Virus record (IMG/VR): IMGVR_UViG_3300030104_002790
Span: 1 to 33,378 of that record
DNA: 33,378 nt
From: a virus
Reading direction: 5' to 3' (one strand)
Shown here: positions 12,530-20,573 of the stretch, piece by piece
Position numbering within the stretch: the first letter of the stretch is position 1
How the letters are laid out: each line of letters starts with the position of its first letter
Notes under the pieces: model-generated
What the model was told of the DNA's origin: nothing
Database searches by the model: none
Seen by the model: only the letters and a program-made list of their open reading frames with translations
Position numbers and translations under genes: made by a program

Positions 12530-13624
12530 TCAAATAGCACTGTATGTGTCAATGGACTGTGAATCCTCAGAGGGCATCACAAAGTCAGCATCAACCTTGT
12601 CATACAGTTCCAGGAATGCCTGCTTGGTCTCATCATCAAAACGATTGACGCAAACCTGAATTGCCTTTGCCTTGTCACCGAAGATGCTGTATGCCTTCAC
12701 AATGTGGACCAGGCGACGGGTGCTGATGATTTCCTCAATACCACCATCATAGAAGGTCTTGCGGATGATGTCAGCCCAATCGGAAAGACGCTTACAGAAG
12801 TTCTCATCATCACAGAGTTTGCCAAGGATCTTCTGCTCTGTAGCAGCAGTGGGATACTCCTGCTCAAAGGTTACTGGGAATCGCTCAAGGAAGGCTTCGT
12901 TAAGCACGTTAGTTCCAATAAATCGTCCATCGTCGGATCCTTTGCCTTTAGTATTGGCGGTTGCGAATACTTGGAAACCTTCTGAGGGCGTAATGAATTT
13001 GCCAATCTTCTTGAGGAAAACTCCTTTTCCTTCGAGAATAGATTGGAGACAAAGGATTTTGTTTGAGGCGAGATCGATTTCGTCAAGGAGCAGGATTGCT
13101 CCGCGTTGGAGTGCCTCAATGACTGGGCCATTGTGCCAGACGGTCTCACCATTAACAAGACGGAAACCGCCAATAAGATCATCTTCATCTGTTTCTACCG
13201 TGATGTTGACGCGAATAAGTTCCCGACCCAATTGAGCACAGGCTTGTTCCACCGAGAAAGTTTTACCATTACCAGAGAGTCCAGTAATGAACGTAGGGTA
13301 GAATAGACCGGATTTAATAATCCTTTTGATATCACTGAAGTTACCAAAACTGACGAAGGAAGAATCTTTAGCTGGGATAAGGTTCTGTTCGATTGCGGGG
13401 AGAGCAGCGGGACCATTATAAGATGTCTCTAACTCATTAACTTTTTTCTGGGTTACCTCCAGATTCCATTTACCACGACCAACCTTATACTGGGTCAGTT
13501 TGTTAGTGATGGTTTGATAGTTTGTATCATTCATCAAGCACCAGGCACGAACATCAGCAGCGGTAAACTCTGTGCCGTAAAGTGACTGGAGTGAGGTGCG
13601 AACGTACTCGGGTGAGAGCGCCAT
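12530..13624 (-). CDS. cobS: MoxR/CobS-type AAA+ ATPase
   Basis: The 364-residue protein has an N-terminal helical domain (1-85) and an AAA+ core. Walker A is GLSGNGKT at 115-122 and a CobS/MoxR-type ETDEDDLIGGFRL segment is at 144-156. Walker B is ILLLDEID at 177-184, sensor 1 is VFATANTKGKG around N224, and FLERFP near 246-250 holds the arginine finger. Cyanophage genomes usually call it CobS, a cobaltochelatase subunit in vitamin B12 synthesis. Its partner at 13924-16083 contains a protease-like motif and a VWA domain, and no CobN is present here. A MoxR-type chaperone acting on proteins is therefore at least as likely. The start lies about 20 bases after a possible promoter region. Confidence 0.92.
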   Translation of the reverse strand: MALSPEYVRTSLQSLYGTEFTAADVRAWCLMNDTNYQTITNKLTQYKVGRGKWNLEVTQKKVNELETSYNGPAALPAIEQNLIPAKDSSFVSFGNFSDIKRIIKSGLFYPTFITGLSGNGKTFSVEQACAQLGRELIRVNITVETDEDDLIGGFRLVNGETVWHNGPVIEALQRGAILLLDEIDLASNKILCLQSILEGKGVFLKKIGKFITPSEGFQVFATANTKGKGSDDGRFIGTNVLNEAFLERFPVTFEQEYPTAATEQKILGKLCDDENFCKRLSDWADIIRKTFYDGGIEEIISTRRLVHIVKAYSIFGDKAKAIQVCVNRFDDETKQAFLELYDKVDADFVMPSEDSQSIDTYSAI

Positions 13625-13645
13625 GTGTTTTGTTTAACTGAAGTC

Positions 13646-13651
13646 ATTATA
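13646..13651 (-). promoter_or_regulatory. Possible -10 element (TATAAT) before the cobS-like gene
   Basis: TATAAT on the minus strand lies 22 bases upstream of the ATG at 13624, in a 69-base gap. The -35 region is poor (CTGAAC at 16 bases, three of six matches). If active it would start transcription close to the ATG and would need an activator. Confidence 0.35.
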
Positions 13652-13693
13652 GAGCAGAATGAGGCAGGTTCAGGGGCACAGTGGACAGTTTGC

Positions 13694-13927
13694 TCATTGG
13701 ATAAATTTTTTTATACTCTGTTCCCATTCCTTCAGACTGCTCTGACAATCAGGGGGTTCAGGATCTTTGTATCCTTTTATCTTCTTCCATTTTTGTCTCA
13801 TGGCCATAAGAATCCATGAAGATGCAAGACTATCAGGACCATTCTCTAGTAACTCAAGTTCCCTTTTGTTACTAGTGAATGATTTGTATTCCTCTCTCCA
13901 GTTAGAATCATCGTAAGGTTTGGTCAT
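13694..13927 (-). CDS. 77-residue conserved protein between the CobT- and CobS-like genes
   Basis: The frame opens MTKPYDDSNWREEYKSFTSN and contains GPDSLASSWILMAMRQKWKK and a C-terminal LKEWEQSIKKFIQ. It is helical, basic and Trp-rich, with one cysteine and no membrane segment. It overlaps the stop of the CobT-like gene by four bases and is followed by a 69-base gap before the CobS-like gene. The fixed position between the two partners suggests it works with them, perhaps as an adaptor, which is inference from place alone. I recognise it only as a recurrent cyanophage small protein. Confidence 0.72.
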   Translation of the reverse strand: MTKPYDDSNWREEYKSFTSNKRELELLENGPDSLASSWILMAMRQKWKKIKGYKDPEPPDCQSSLKEWEQSIKKFIQ

Positions 13928-16083
13928 GCGACTAGAGAGATGAATTCGCCAAGAACTTTCTTATTTAGTTTCTTTACCTTAAGAGATTTGATGAAGGCAG
14001 ATTTGATCTTTGCTTTACTAGCACCCTCATCAACCTCAAATTCAGCATCCTGTGAGAGTGAACTTGAGGAAAGTCCAAAGTATGCGTGATAACCGGCATT
14101 CTTGACACTGAAACTCCTAAGTTTTTTCCACTCACTCATGGCTTTCTTATACTCATCACACCATTCATTGTGGTCACATAATCGTTTGATGAAACTGGTA
14201 GCATCACGATTCTCAAGCACACGAATACCAATAAAGTTTACCGTTGGAAACTTATCACGCAGATTTCTCAGAAGCATCTCTGTAAAACCACACCAACCAT
14301 AAGGGACCTGATAGGTGGTGCCAATCTTACGATCCCTGAGGAATGTGGTGCCACCATACAGTTGGCGATGTCCCATATAAGGTTCGGCTTCCCAATGACG
14401 CTGAACCTCTACATGACGACCAAGATGACCTGCCTCACCATCAGTTAGAACAATACACTGAACCTTTTGTAGTTTGTTCTCCTTCTGAAATTTAGGAAGG
14501 ATCTGATGCATACAGCACAGTGCTTCATTAAGAGGAGTGCCTGACAATGTTAGCCTATCAGGAGTAGAGTATGGCATACCATACATGCTGTAGTTTAGAG
14601 CAATCCTCCAGATGTTAATCATCTGCTTCTCAAGTTTCTTAGTATTTGTCTTACTAGAAAGAATATTCATCATAGAGAAGTGATCAGAGATACAGAGTTG
14701 ATTCTCCTTTCTTTCATATGCCCATTTAAGTTCCACGGGCACATATTCTCCCGCATCATTCATCTCTGGTCTCTTCCATTCATTAGTAAACGCATAAACG
14801 TCAAATGGAATGGAGGTTTTATTACAGAACCAGATCAGATTGTAGAGTTGTTTTACGGTGTCAAGAAGGACCCTGTTCATAGAACCTGACCAATCAAGAA
14901 TAAAGATCAATCCATGGTTCTTACCATCAGCAAGGGTGGTGACCTTCTTAAAGAGATCCTCATTATACTTGTAAGTATGGAGTTTGGAACAATCAAGAAC
15001 ACCAGTGCGAGCAGTGGTAGCACGAGCATAGGAATCTGCTGCCTTACGACACTCAAACTCTTTTACCAGATAGTTGACCTCTTTCTGAGCACTACGCTTA
15101 AATGTCAAGTATTTAGTATCGGGATACTTAAAGGTATCGGTATGACCTCTCTCCAAATAGGTATTAAAGAACCTATCAATACTTGCATGGACATCATCAT
15201 TTTCAGCAATGATGTGTTTTAGGTCAACCGTAGGAATCTCAACATAAACATTCTCCTGAGTATCACCATCGATAAGATCCTCCAGTTTCTCCTGTAATGA
15301 ATCAGCAGTGCGAACCTCAGGCTCAATATCCTTTGATGGAGCATCACCAGCACGATCACCATTCACAGATTCGTCAGTCTCACCTGTGGTATCTTCATTC
15401 ATATCATTAGATCCACCCTCACCCTCAGCAGAGGGAGATTCCAGTGGTTGCTCTATTGACTCATCCCCTGGTTGCTGTGAATCACCACCCATGTTAGGCA
15501 TGGGGAAATTGGTAGTATCTTTTTCTTCCTTATCCTGTTCTTTCTTACAAAACTTATATAAAATCTCTGCTGCGAACAATGCCTCATCAAAAGTCTCACA
15601 ACCATCGATGATACGGATGATTGCCATTTCTTCTTCGGTGAACTTGATGTCTAGAAAATTACCGATCTTAAAAAATAGATTTGCACGATCAGCAAGGTTA
15701 AAATCATCAACATCCCCGTCAGATATAGAGAAGAAGTCCTCGTCATTGAGTTCCCGGTATCCGTTGTAAAACGTTTTAGCAAGTCCAGCATACTTTCTCT
15801 TCATCAATTTTTCAATTCTAGCATCCTCAACCACATTCACGAACTGCATTGGAACAGCGACTTTTTCCAACCAGTTCTCATCAGGGGTGAAGAGTGCGTG
15901 TCCTACCTCATGTCCCACCAGCAGGTCATAAACGGTGTTGCTTGCCTTCTCCCACATAGGAAGTGTCAGCACACGGGTGTGAACATTAAAGCAGGCAGTC
16001 TGTACTTTCTTATGCTCTACAATCAGGTCTTCAGTGGCAAGGAGTTTGGCGAGTTGAGATTTGATTTCGTGTTGGACTGCCAT
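13924..16083 (-). CDS. cobT: CobT-like protein with HExxH metalloprotease motif and VWA domain
   Basis: From the start chosen here (MAVQHEIKSQLAKLLAT, ATG 16081-16083) the protein has 719 residues. HEVGH at 58-62 is a zinc-protease motif. About 24 residues on, VNVVEDARIEKLMKRK (83-98) offers E86 as a third zinc ligand in a CobT-like E-x-x-R-x-E-x-L context. Residues 185-265 are acidic low-complexity sequence. A VWA domain begins LIFILDWSGSMN (391-403) with the metal-site DxSxS, and later has IVLTDGEAG. It is annotated as CobT or peptidase in cyanophages. The pairing with the MoxR-type ATPase suggests a two-part ATPase/VWA machine acting on proteins. An upstream ATG (16128) would add 15 residues that lie in the terminator region. 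Confidence 0.9.
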   Translation of the reverse strand: MAVQHEIKSQLAKLLATEDLIVEHKKVQTACFNVHTRVLTLPMWEKASNTVYDLLVGHEVGHALFTPDENWLEKVAVPMQFVNVVEDARIEKLMKRKYAGLAKTFYNGYRELNDEDFFSISDGDVDDFNLADRANLFFKIGNFLDIKFTEEEMAIIRIIDGCETFDEALFAAEILYKFCKKEQDKEEKDTTNFPMPNMGGDSQQPGDESIEQPLESPSAEGEGGSNDMNEDTTGETDESVNGDRAGDAPSKDIEPEVRTADSLQEKLEDLIDGDTQENVYVEIPTVDLKHIIAENDDVHASIDRFFNTYLERGHTDTFKYPDTKYLTFKRSAQKEVNYLVKEFECRKAADSYARATTARTGVLDCSKLHTYKYNEDLFKKVTTLADGKNHGLIFILDWSGSMNRVLLDTVKQLYNLIWFCNKTSIPFDVYAFTNEWKRPEMNDAGEYVPVELKWAYERKENQLCISDHFSMMNILSSKTNTKKLEKQMINIWRIALNYSMYGMPYSTPDRLTLSGTPLNEALCCMHQILPKFQKENKLQKVQCIVLTDGEAGHLGRHVEVQRHWEAEPYMGHRQLYGGTTFLRDRKIGTTYQVPYGWCGFTEMLLRNLRDKFPTVNFIGIRVLENRDATSFIKRLCDHNEWCDEYKKAMSEWKKLRSFSVKNAGYHAYFGLSSSSLSQDAEFEVDEGASKAKIKSAFIKSLKVKKLNKKVLGEFISLVA

Positions 16084-16113
16084 GTGGTTTGTCTCGTATA
16101 CACCTATAATACC

Positions 16114-16137
16114 AAACCCCGACCGCATGGCCGGGGT
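16114..16137 (-). terminator. Possible weak terminator or hairpin before the CobT-like gene
   Basis: A 9-bp stem with one G-U pair (16129-16137 with 16116-16124) and a four-base loop is followed on the minus strand by only TTTGG. The GC-rich hairpin may attenuate transcription from the small gene at 16176. A TATTAT sequence at 16106-16111 follows it, but no -35 element is present. Confidence 0.5.
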
Positions 16138-16175
16138 ACTAGGTGACAGTTCTCCGATTGTCCTTTACTGTTTTC

Positions 16176-16361
16176 CTAATCCGTTAAAATTGATTTACAA
16201 ATTGATTTACACACCGATTGAGTTTCATCACACTCAATTATACAATCATAATAATCGTTAATTCGATCTGCCTCGTCCAGAGTGCGATCTATGGTTCCCT
16301 CAAGTCTATGAACACTTTGCTTCCATCCTGCCAACTGATTATATGACATTAAATTATGCAT
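16176..16361 (-). CDS. 61-residue Cys-containing hypothetical protein
   Basis: The start at 16359-16361 has a good ribosome site (GGAGC, six to seven bases upstream), which supports a real gene. The protein opens MHNLMSYNQLAGWKQSVHRL and ends with CIIECDETQSVCKSICKSIL. Four cysteines lie in the last 25 residues and could bind metal or form a small fold. The CKSICKSI part is coded by a near-perfect 12-base tandem repeat at about 16186-16210. I know no relative. It stands alone between gaps of about 120 bases upstream and 90 bases downstream. Confidence 0.6.
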   Translation of the reverse strand: MHNLMSYNQLAGWKQSVHRLEGTIDRTLDEADRINDYYDCIIECDETQSVCKSICKSILTD

Positions 16362-16384
16362 AATGTGCTCCGTATAGAACAGTC

Positions 16385-16409
16385 ATAATGAAGAGGTTTG
16401 GATCATTAT
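16385..16409 (-). repeat. 7-bp inverted repeat in the gp46 to 61-residue gene gap
   Basis: ATAATGA (16385-16391) and TCATTAT (16403-16409) can pair around an 11-base loop, and a further TCATTAT lies about 20 bases away. The whole gap 16362-16480 holds this repeat, an A/T-rich CTAAATA sequence near 16431-16437 and the ribosome site of the next gene; I see no clear terminator or full promoter. Confidence 0.35.
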
Positions 16410-16480
16410 TCCCCTCAATTCTATCATTATTTAGTCAGCGTATGCTAACTTAATGAAGTTCCTGTTATGTTTATCTTTCT

Positions 16481-18217
16481 TTACGTGGGTTCTTCCTTGT
16501 TGTCCGATGGTACAATACGCGAAAATCCCTTGATCTTTTCAAACCGCATGACACTTTCAAACCTGTCATGTAGGTCCGTCTTATGGGATATCACAAAGAT
16601 GTTAGCATCCTTGACAACAAAGCGGATGATCTTCATAAATTCATCCGTGCCAAATCCATCCAAAGAACTATCAAATACCTCATCCATAATCAATAGATTA
16701 GTATTGACAGAGTTCTTCATCCGTGCCACCTCACGCCAGGTGAACAACAGTGCCAGGTCTATTCTCATCTTCTCTCCCTCGCTGAAAGAAGAATAAGAGA
16801 AATTCTCATGGATTGGGGACTGGACGGTTTCGTTAAATTCCTCATCAAGTGTGAAGTTGATGTAGAAATCCATCATCTGAAGATAACGATTTACTTGCTG
16901 ATTTATCAGCGGTAGATACTTCTTAATGATTTTGGATTTAACGCCACCGTCTTTTAGTAGACTATACGAAAAATCGTAATAGTTGATCGTGTCCTTACGT
17001 TGAGCGAGTTCGTCGTATGTTGTTCTTAAGTTGTCTTTAAAGGATTCTAACTTCTCATCTTCAATATTTCTATTTGCAAGTTGATCGGTAATTCTTTGAA
17101 TTTCCGATTCCAGATCTCTGACTTGTCGTTGACATCCAGAGACCTTAGTATTGTTTTTAGAAATGCCATGCGTTAGGGAAGTAATCTCCTTACTTAACTG
17201 TAAAAATTGACGCTCTCGCTCTTCTTCCCTATTAATCGCTTCTTCCAGTTCCTTATAACCGGATTGCAACTCTTTGGCTTTATTTTGAGCGTCGGTAATT
17301 CTATTTATTCTGAAGGTCTCTTCTATATTCTGCTCACAGGTAGGGCAGACCGTATTCTCTGTGAAAAATTTATGTTCTTTTGTAATTCTTGATACCTTAT
17401 TAGAAATCTTACCCTTCAGATTTCCAAGTTTTTTCAGGGTATCTGGGGCACCGGTAAAAGAAGCCATCACCTTTTCAAGGTCATCAATCTCCTCAGTGAT
17501 GTGAATGTTATCATGCATCAATTCATTCTCCTCATTGAGGAGTTTTTCAATATGAGTTTCCTTGTCTTTAATATTCTGTTTTCCCCTGTTCTCAAGTTCC
17601 TCAATAAAGTTTTTCTGCATATCAACCTTATCGGTCAATGATTCTTTCTTCAGAGTCAATACCTTTACATCATCCCTCTGCTGACGCAGTTTATCTTTAA
17701 GGATGCTATTCATTGTGGAGAATATCTTTATATCAAGTAGATCCTCAATCACCTCCCTACGATTATTTGTGTTCAACTGCATGAAAGGAGTAAACCCAGC
17801 CGAACCCAGGATAACAATCTGAGTGAATGACTTATAGTTCATTTTGATGACGTTCTGCTCCAACCATTTCTGTTGATCGTTAGCAGCAGCAAACTGATCC
17901 ATCATGGAATCATTTCGCCATATCTCAAATAGGTTTGGTTTAATCCCACGAACAATTCTCCAATCAGTATTATTGATAGAGAAACAGACCTCTACCCTAC
18001 AATCTTTCTCATTGGTAGAGTTAATCAACTGGGGTTTGTTAATCTTACGAAAGGGTTTCCCAAACAAGGCAAACGTCAATGCGTCGAGCACGGTGGACTT
18101 ACCTGAACCATTTGTTCCAATGATTAGATTCGTATGATTTTTAGTGAAATCAACCTCAGTATATTGGTTGCCAGTAGAAAGAAAATTTTTCCAACAAATC
18201 TTCTCAAATAAAATCAT
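16481..18217 (-). CDS. 46: gp46, SbcC/Rad50-like recombination ATPase
   Basis: The 578-residue protein has the Rad50 layout. Walker A GTNGSGKST is at 34-42 and the Q-loop region near FTQIVILG (131-138). A long coiled coil is broken by the zinc hook CPTC at 291-294. The signature FSEGEKMR is at 478-485 and Walker B LLIMDEVFD at 508-516. With gp47 it forms the nuclease that resects DNA ends for recombination-dependent replication and helps degrade host DNA. The start overlaps the DUF3110 gene by 14 bases. T4 gp46 has 560 residues, so it is full length. Confidence 0.97.
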   Translation of the reverse strand: MILFEKICWKNFLSTGNQYTEVDFTKNHTNLIIGTNGSGKSTVLDALTFALFGKPFRKINKPQLINSTNEKDCRVEVCFSINNTDWRIVRGIKPNLFEIWRNDSMMDQFAAANDQQKWLEQNVIKMNYKSFTQIVILGSAGFTPFMQLNTNNRREVIEDLLDIKIFSTMNSILKDKLRQQRDDVKVLTLKKESLTDKVDMQKNFIEELENRGKQNIKDKETHIEKLLNEENELMHDNIHITEEIDDLEKVMASFTGAPDTLKKLGNLKGKISNKVSRITKEHKFFTENTVCPTCEQNIEETFRINRITDAQNKAKELQSGYKELEEAINREEERERQFLQLSKEITSLTHGISKNNTKVSGCQRQVRDLESEIQRITDQLANRNIEDEKLESFKDNLRTTYDELAQRKDTINYYDFSYSLLKDGGVKSKIIKKYLPLINQQVNRYLQMMDFYINFTLDEEFNETVQSPIHENFSYSSFSEGEKMRIDLALLFTWREVARMKNSVNTNLLIMDEVFDSSLDGFGTDEFMKIIRFVVKDANIFVISHKTDLHDRFESVMRFEKIKGFSRIVPSDNKEEPT

Positions 18218-18479
18218 GTTCTTCTTCTTCGGGTGGAATTACAACGTCATGTTTTGTGATGATAGTATACTTGTAATCATGAATCTCACAAGTCTTTATC
18301 ATAATTTTATCTTCGACTTCGATGATGTGCATCTCAGGGGCACCCTCATCCTCTAGCATCATAGCATATCTTGTGGCATCGTCCTCGTCCTCAAAGAGAT
18401 ATAAGATATCCTCTCCGTCATCATCTGATACAGAGTAAGCACCCTCAGTTTCTTTACCATATATGGTTAGAATATACAT
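18204..18479 (-). CDS. DUF3110-type protein between gp46 and gp47
   Basis: The 91-residue protein opens MYILTIYGKETEGAYSVSDD, then DILYLFEDEDDATRYAMMLE and APEMHIIEVEDKIMIKTCEI, and ends VVIPPEEEEHDFI. The FEDEDDA-x-RYA-x-LE block, the single Cys and the terminal PPE match DUF3110, a family I know from cyanobacteria and plants with no assigned biochemistry. It suggests capture of a host gene. It starts at the stop of gp47 (one-base overlap) and overlaps gp46 by 14 bases, so it is made together with the nuclease subunits. A part in their control or stability is possible but only inferred. Confidence 0.8.
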   Translation of the reverse strand: MYILTIYGKETEGAYSVSDDDGEDILYLFEDEDDATRYAMMLEDEGAPEMHIIEVEDKIMIKTCEIHDYKYTIITKHDVVIPPEEEEHDFI

Positions 18480-19540
18480 TAGACTAACTCACAGGCTTCC
18501 TGGTATATTTCTTGGATAATTTTTTGAACAATGGTCTTATCAAGATCACATGTGCTTGCTTCTGCTTCCTCAATATACCTATTCAGAATAGAAATGGTAT
18601 CTTCAGATTCTAAAGCATCAAACTCATCATCTCCATACCATCCACCAAACTCAAAGTTCTCAGAAACTTTTAACTCAGCAATTCCTACCGCATAAAGTTT
18701 ATCAATAAATTTCTCAAACTTCTTAGTGTTAGTTTTCTTTCTGACAATGACCTTTACAATCTTGTTCTCATACTCACGAGCATCAAACGTCTGATAATCT
18801 GTATCCTCATAATAGATGATATGAAACAATCTATAGGGATTATCTATGTGAAAATGCTCAAGAGTTTCTGTATCAAAGATGGTGAATCCTCTACTGTCAC
18901 CAACATCTGTCCAGAACATTTCGTATGGATTTCCTAAGTAGAAGATCCGTCCATCATTCGATCTAGTGTGATAGTGACCGCTGTAGACCTTGGAGAACTT
19001 TGAATATAATTCGCTCGCATGGCCATGATCCATGACGATCTGTTTATTAACTCTAAATCCGTTGAGCTCAAGGTGCCCCATCGCGACCTTGCAAGATGTC
19101 TTTTCAATACGTTGATAAGTTTCTTTCTCATTTTCCTGATTGATCCATGGAATAAACAATGTATTCAGTCCACCCAGTTCTACTTCCGTAGTCTCTGAAT
19201 ATACCTTTACATTTTCATACTCACGGAGCAGAAGATTTACAGCATTAACATCATTAGTATTCTTATAGTATGCTGTATGATTTCCAACAATGGTATGAAC
19301 TGTGATGCCCATATCCTTTAGACGATCAAAGTAATGACTCTTTGCCCATGTCAACGCGGAGAAATCGATACCCTTTCTGCTGTCAAAAGTATCACCCATA
19401 TCAACAACTACAGAGATACCACTCTCTTCCAAATATGGAAAGAAGACATCCTCATAGAATCTTAAGAAGTAATCATGAAACAGCTTGGAGTTCTTACGAG
19501 CTCCAATATGCTGATCAGTAATAATGGCAACCTTCATCAA
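18479..19540 (-). CDS. 47: gp47, Mre11/SbcD-like nuclease
   Basis: The 353-residue protein has the five metallophosphoesterase motifs: TDQHIG (D9, H11), VVDMGDTFD (D47, D50), GNHTA (86-90), GHLELNG (155-161) and SGHYHTR (187-193). It pairs with gp46 as the Mre11/Rad50-type complex that processes double-strand ends. The C-terminal part, from about residue 240, is the usual cap and partner-binding region. T4 gp47 has 339 residues. It overlaps gp55 by four bases at its start and the DUF3110 gene by one base at its end. A start one codon later (second Met) is equally possible. Confidence 0.97.
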   Translation of the reverse strand: MMKVAIITDQHIGARKNSKLFHDYFLRFYEDVFFPYLEESGISVVVDMGDTFDSRKGIDFSALTWAKSHYFDRLKDMGITVHTIVGNHTAYYKNTNDVNAVNLLLREYENVKVYSETTEVELGGLNTLFIPWINQENEKETYQRIEKTSCKVAMGHLELNGFRVNKQIVMDHGHASELYSKFSKVYSGHYHTRSNDGRIFYLGNPYEMFWTDVGDSRGFTIFDTETLEHFHIDNPYRLFHIIYYEDTDYQTFDAREYENKIVKVIVRKKTNTKKFEKFIDKLYAVGIAELKVSENFEFGGWYGDDEFDALESEDTISILNRYIEEAEASTCDLDKTIVQKIIQEIYQEACELV

Positions 19541-20073
19541 CCACGTAATTTAGAATGGACGTTATCCTTAATTTGATTATAGTCCGAATAGTTCGATCCG
19601 TCAAGGGTGTTGTTGTCGTCGAACACCTCACTGTAACCAGATCTCTCAATAATCTTGTTTTTAATTTCTAGTTGGCGTTTTTCCCTTTGGATCCTGCGGA
19701 GAAACGCATAATGAATGATCTGCGTAAAGTAAGCAAAAGGATTTTGGGATTTCTCAGGATTAAAATTATGTATGTACTGAACGCAATTTTCGATTCCATC
19801 AGAGATCATATCCTCCTTAAACATGTAGTTTACAAAGTTTGGCTTGAAGGACAGATGATTTGCGATCTTCAAGAAACACTCACCAATATAGCGCGGAATG
19901 GGTGGTTTGGTATCCCAGTGTTGGGATCTATCCTGTTTCGTAGGTTCTCTGCCATATTTCACAAGAAAAGTTCTTTCTACCTCACTACGATAAGCAACTA
20001 GAGCAGCAAGCAATTCTTTATTGTTTACATAATGCTCGGATCTTTTTCTTCTAGTCATACCCGGCTGGATCAT
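19537..20073 (-). CDS. 55: gp55, late-transcription sigma factor
   Basis: The 178-residue protein carries YVNNKELLAALVAYRSE (15-31), like T4 gp55 at the same place. MISDGIENCVQYIHNFNPEKSQNPFAYFTQ, quoted here only by its two halves DGIENCVQYIHNF and NPFAYFTQII, is the sigma region 2 part that reads the late -10 element. It replaces the host sigma factor on RNA polymerase and, with the gp45 clamp, opens promoters of the ATAAATA type found here before many genes. A good sigma70-type promoter precedes it. A Met at residue 6 (MTRRKR) is an alternative start. It overlaps gp47 by four bases. Confidence 0.95.
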   Translation of the reverse strand: MIQPGMTRRKRSEHYVNNKELLAALVAYRSEVERTFLVKYGREPTKQDRSQHWDTKPPIPRYIGECFLKIANHLSFKPNFVNYMFKEDMISDGIENCVQYIHNFNPEKSQNPFAYFTQIIHYAFLRRIQREKRQLEIKNKIIERSGYSEVFDDNNTLDGSNYSDYNQIKDNVHSKLRG

Positions 20074-20097
20074 AAGTTTATCTCATAATATGTATAG

Positions 20098-20126
20098 ATT
20101 ATATCATCTTAACGAACAGTTGACAA
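20098..20126 (-). promoter_or_regulatory. Sigma70-type promoter for gp55-gp47-gp46
   Basis: On the minus strand TTGTCA (20121-20126, five of six matches) and TATAAT (20098-20103, six of six) are 17 bases apart. The predicted start near 20091 is about 18 bases before the gp55 ATG. It places the late sigma factor itself under host-type control, as expected for a gene needed before late transcription. Confidence 0.78.
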
Positions 20127-20177
20127 GGTGCTCAAATAACTGTACAATTACCTTTGTGGAGGTTGATAGGGATTGTA

Positions 20178-20573
20178 TTAAGTACTTTTAAATATCTTTT
20201 CTAGGATCTCTTTAACATCCTTGGTGTTTCCTAGATACCCCATTCTCCTATTAATCTTAGAATTATTATTAGAACCAGTCTTGTCCGATTGACGAACAAA
20301 GTCCTGATACATCACTATCATTTCTATATCGGAAGATTCTGACATCGTAAGAACATTATCCATATTAATTATAAACATATCCTCTGTTGTTGTCTTTAAC
20401 CAGGGCTCTACACGATATCCCATCGTTCCTGATTTACCTTTTATTTCAGATACGATAATAGGATTAGATACTAATAACATTGTCCTATCATCCTCATCGG
20501 ATGCAGCAACCTTTGCGAATATCTCTTCTCCAGATTTTAGTTTTACCGTACAGTAAAAATCGTCTTCTATCAT
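20178..20573 (-). CDS. Small Sm-like-barrel candidate C (131 residues)
   Basis: The protein opens MIEDDFYCTVKLKSGEEIFA, then LLVSNPIIVSEI, GYRVEPWLKTTTEDMFIINM and DNVLTMSE, then a Tyr-containing helix. These elements line up with the proteins at 3065-3340 and 3270-3668 (KL-x-SGE-x-I, P, PW, F-xI-xx-D-xILT). The last 35 residues are a hydrophilic tail followed by DVKEILEKIF. I infer a third paralogue of the same small-barrel family. Function is unknown. It overlaps the uvsW start region by four bases (the uvsW stop lies inside its start) and so belongs to the uvsW unit. Confidence 0.72.
   Translation of the reverse strand: MIEDDFYCTVKLKSGEEIFAKVAASDEDDRTMLLVSNPIIVSEIKGKSGTMGYRVEPWLKTTTEDMFIINMDNVLTMSESSDIEMIVMYQDFVRQSDKTGSNNNSKINRRMGYLGNTKDVKEILEKIFKST

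Noticed and set aside
12759-13235. 158-codon plus-strand frame opposite the CobS-like gene
   Set aside because: Antisense to a well-supported AAA+ gene, Ser/Arg-rich and without domain or ribosome site. The same holds for the other plus-strand frames such as 15308-15769 and 29908-30375.
12530-16083. Cobaltochelatase for vitamin B12 synthesis as a firm call
   Set aside because: Names cobS and cobT are customary, but no CobN is present and the partner has an HExxH motif, so the pathway claim is not made.
16106-16134. A third terminator-promoter composite before the CobT-like gene
   Set aside because: TATTAT follows a hairpin, but the position of the -35 reads CCGGCC, so the promoter half is not supported. 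The T tract is also only three bases.
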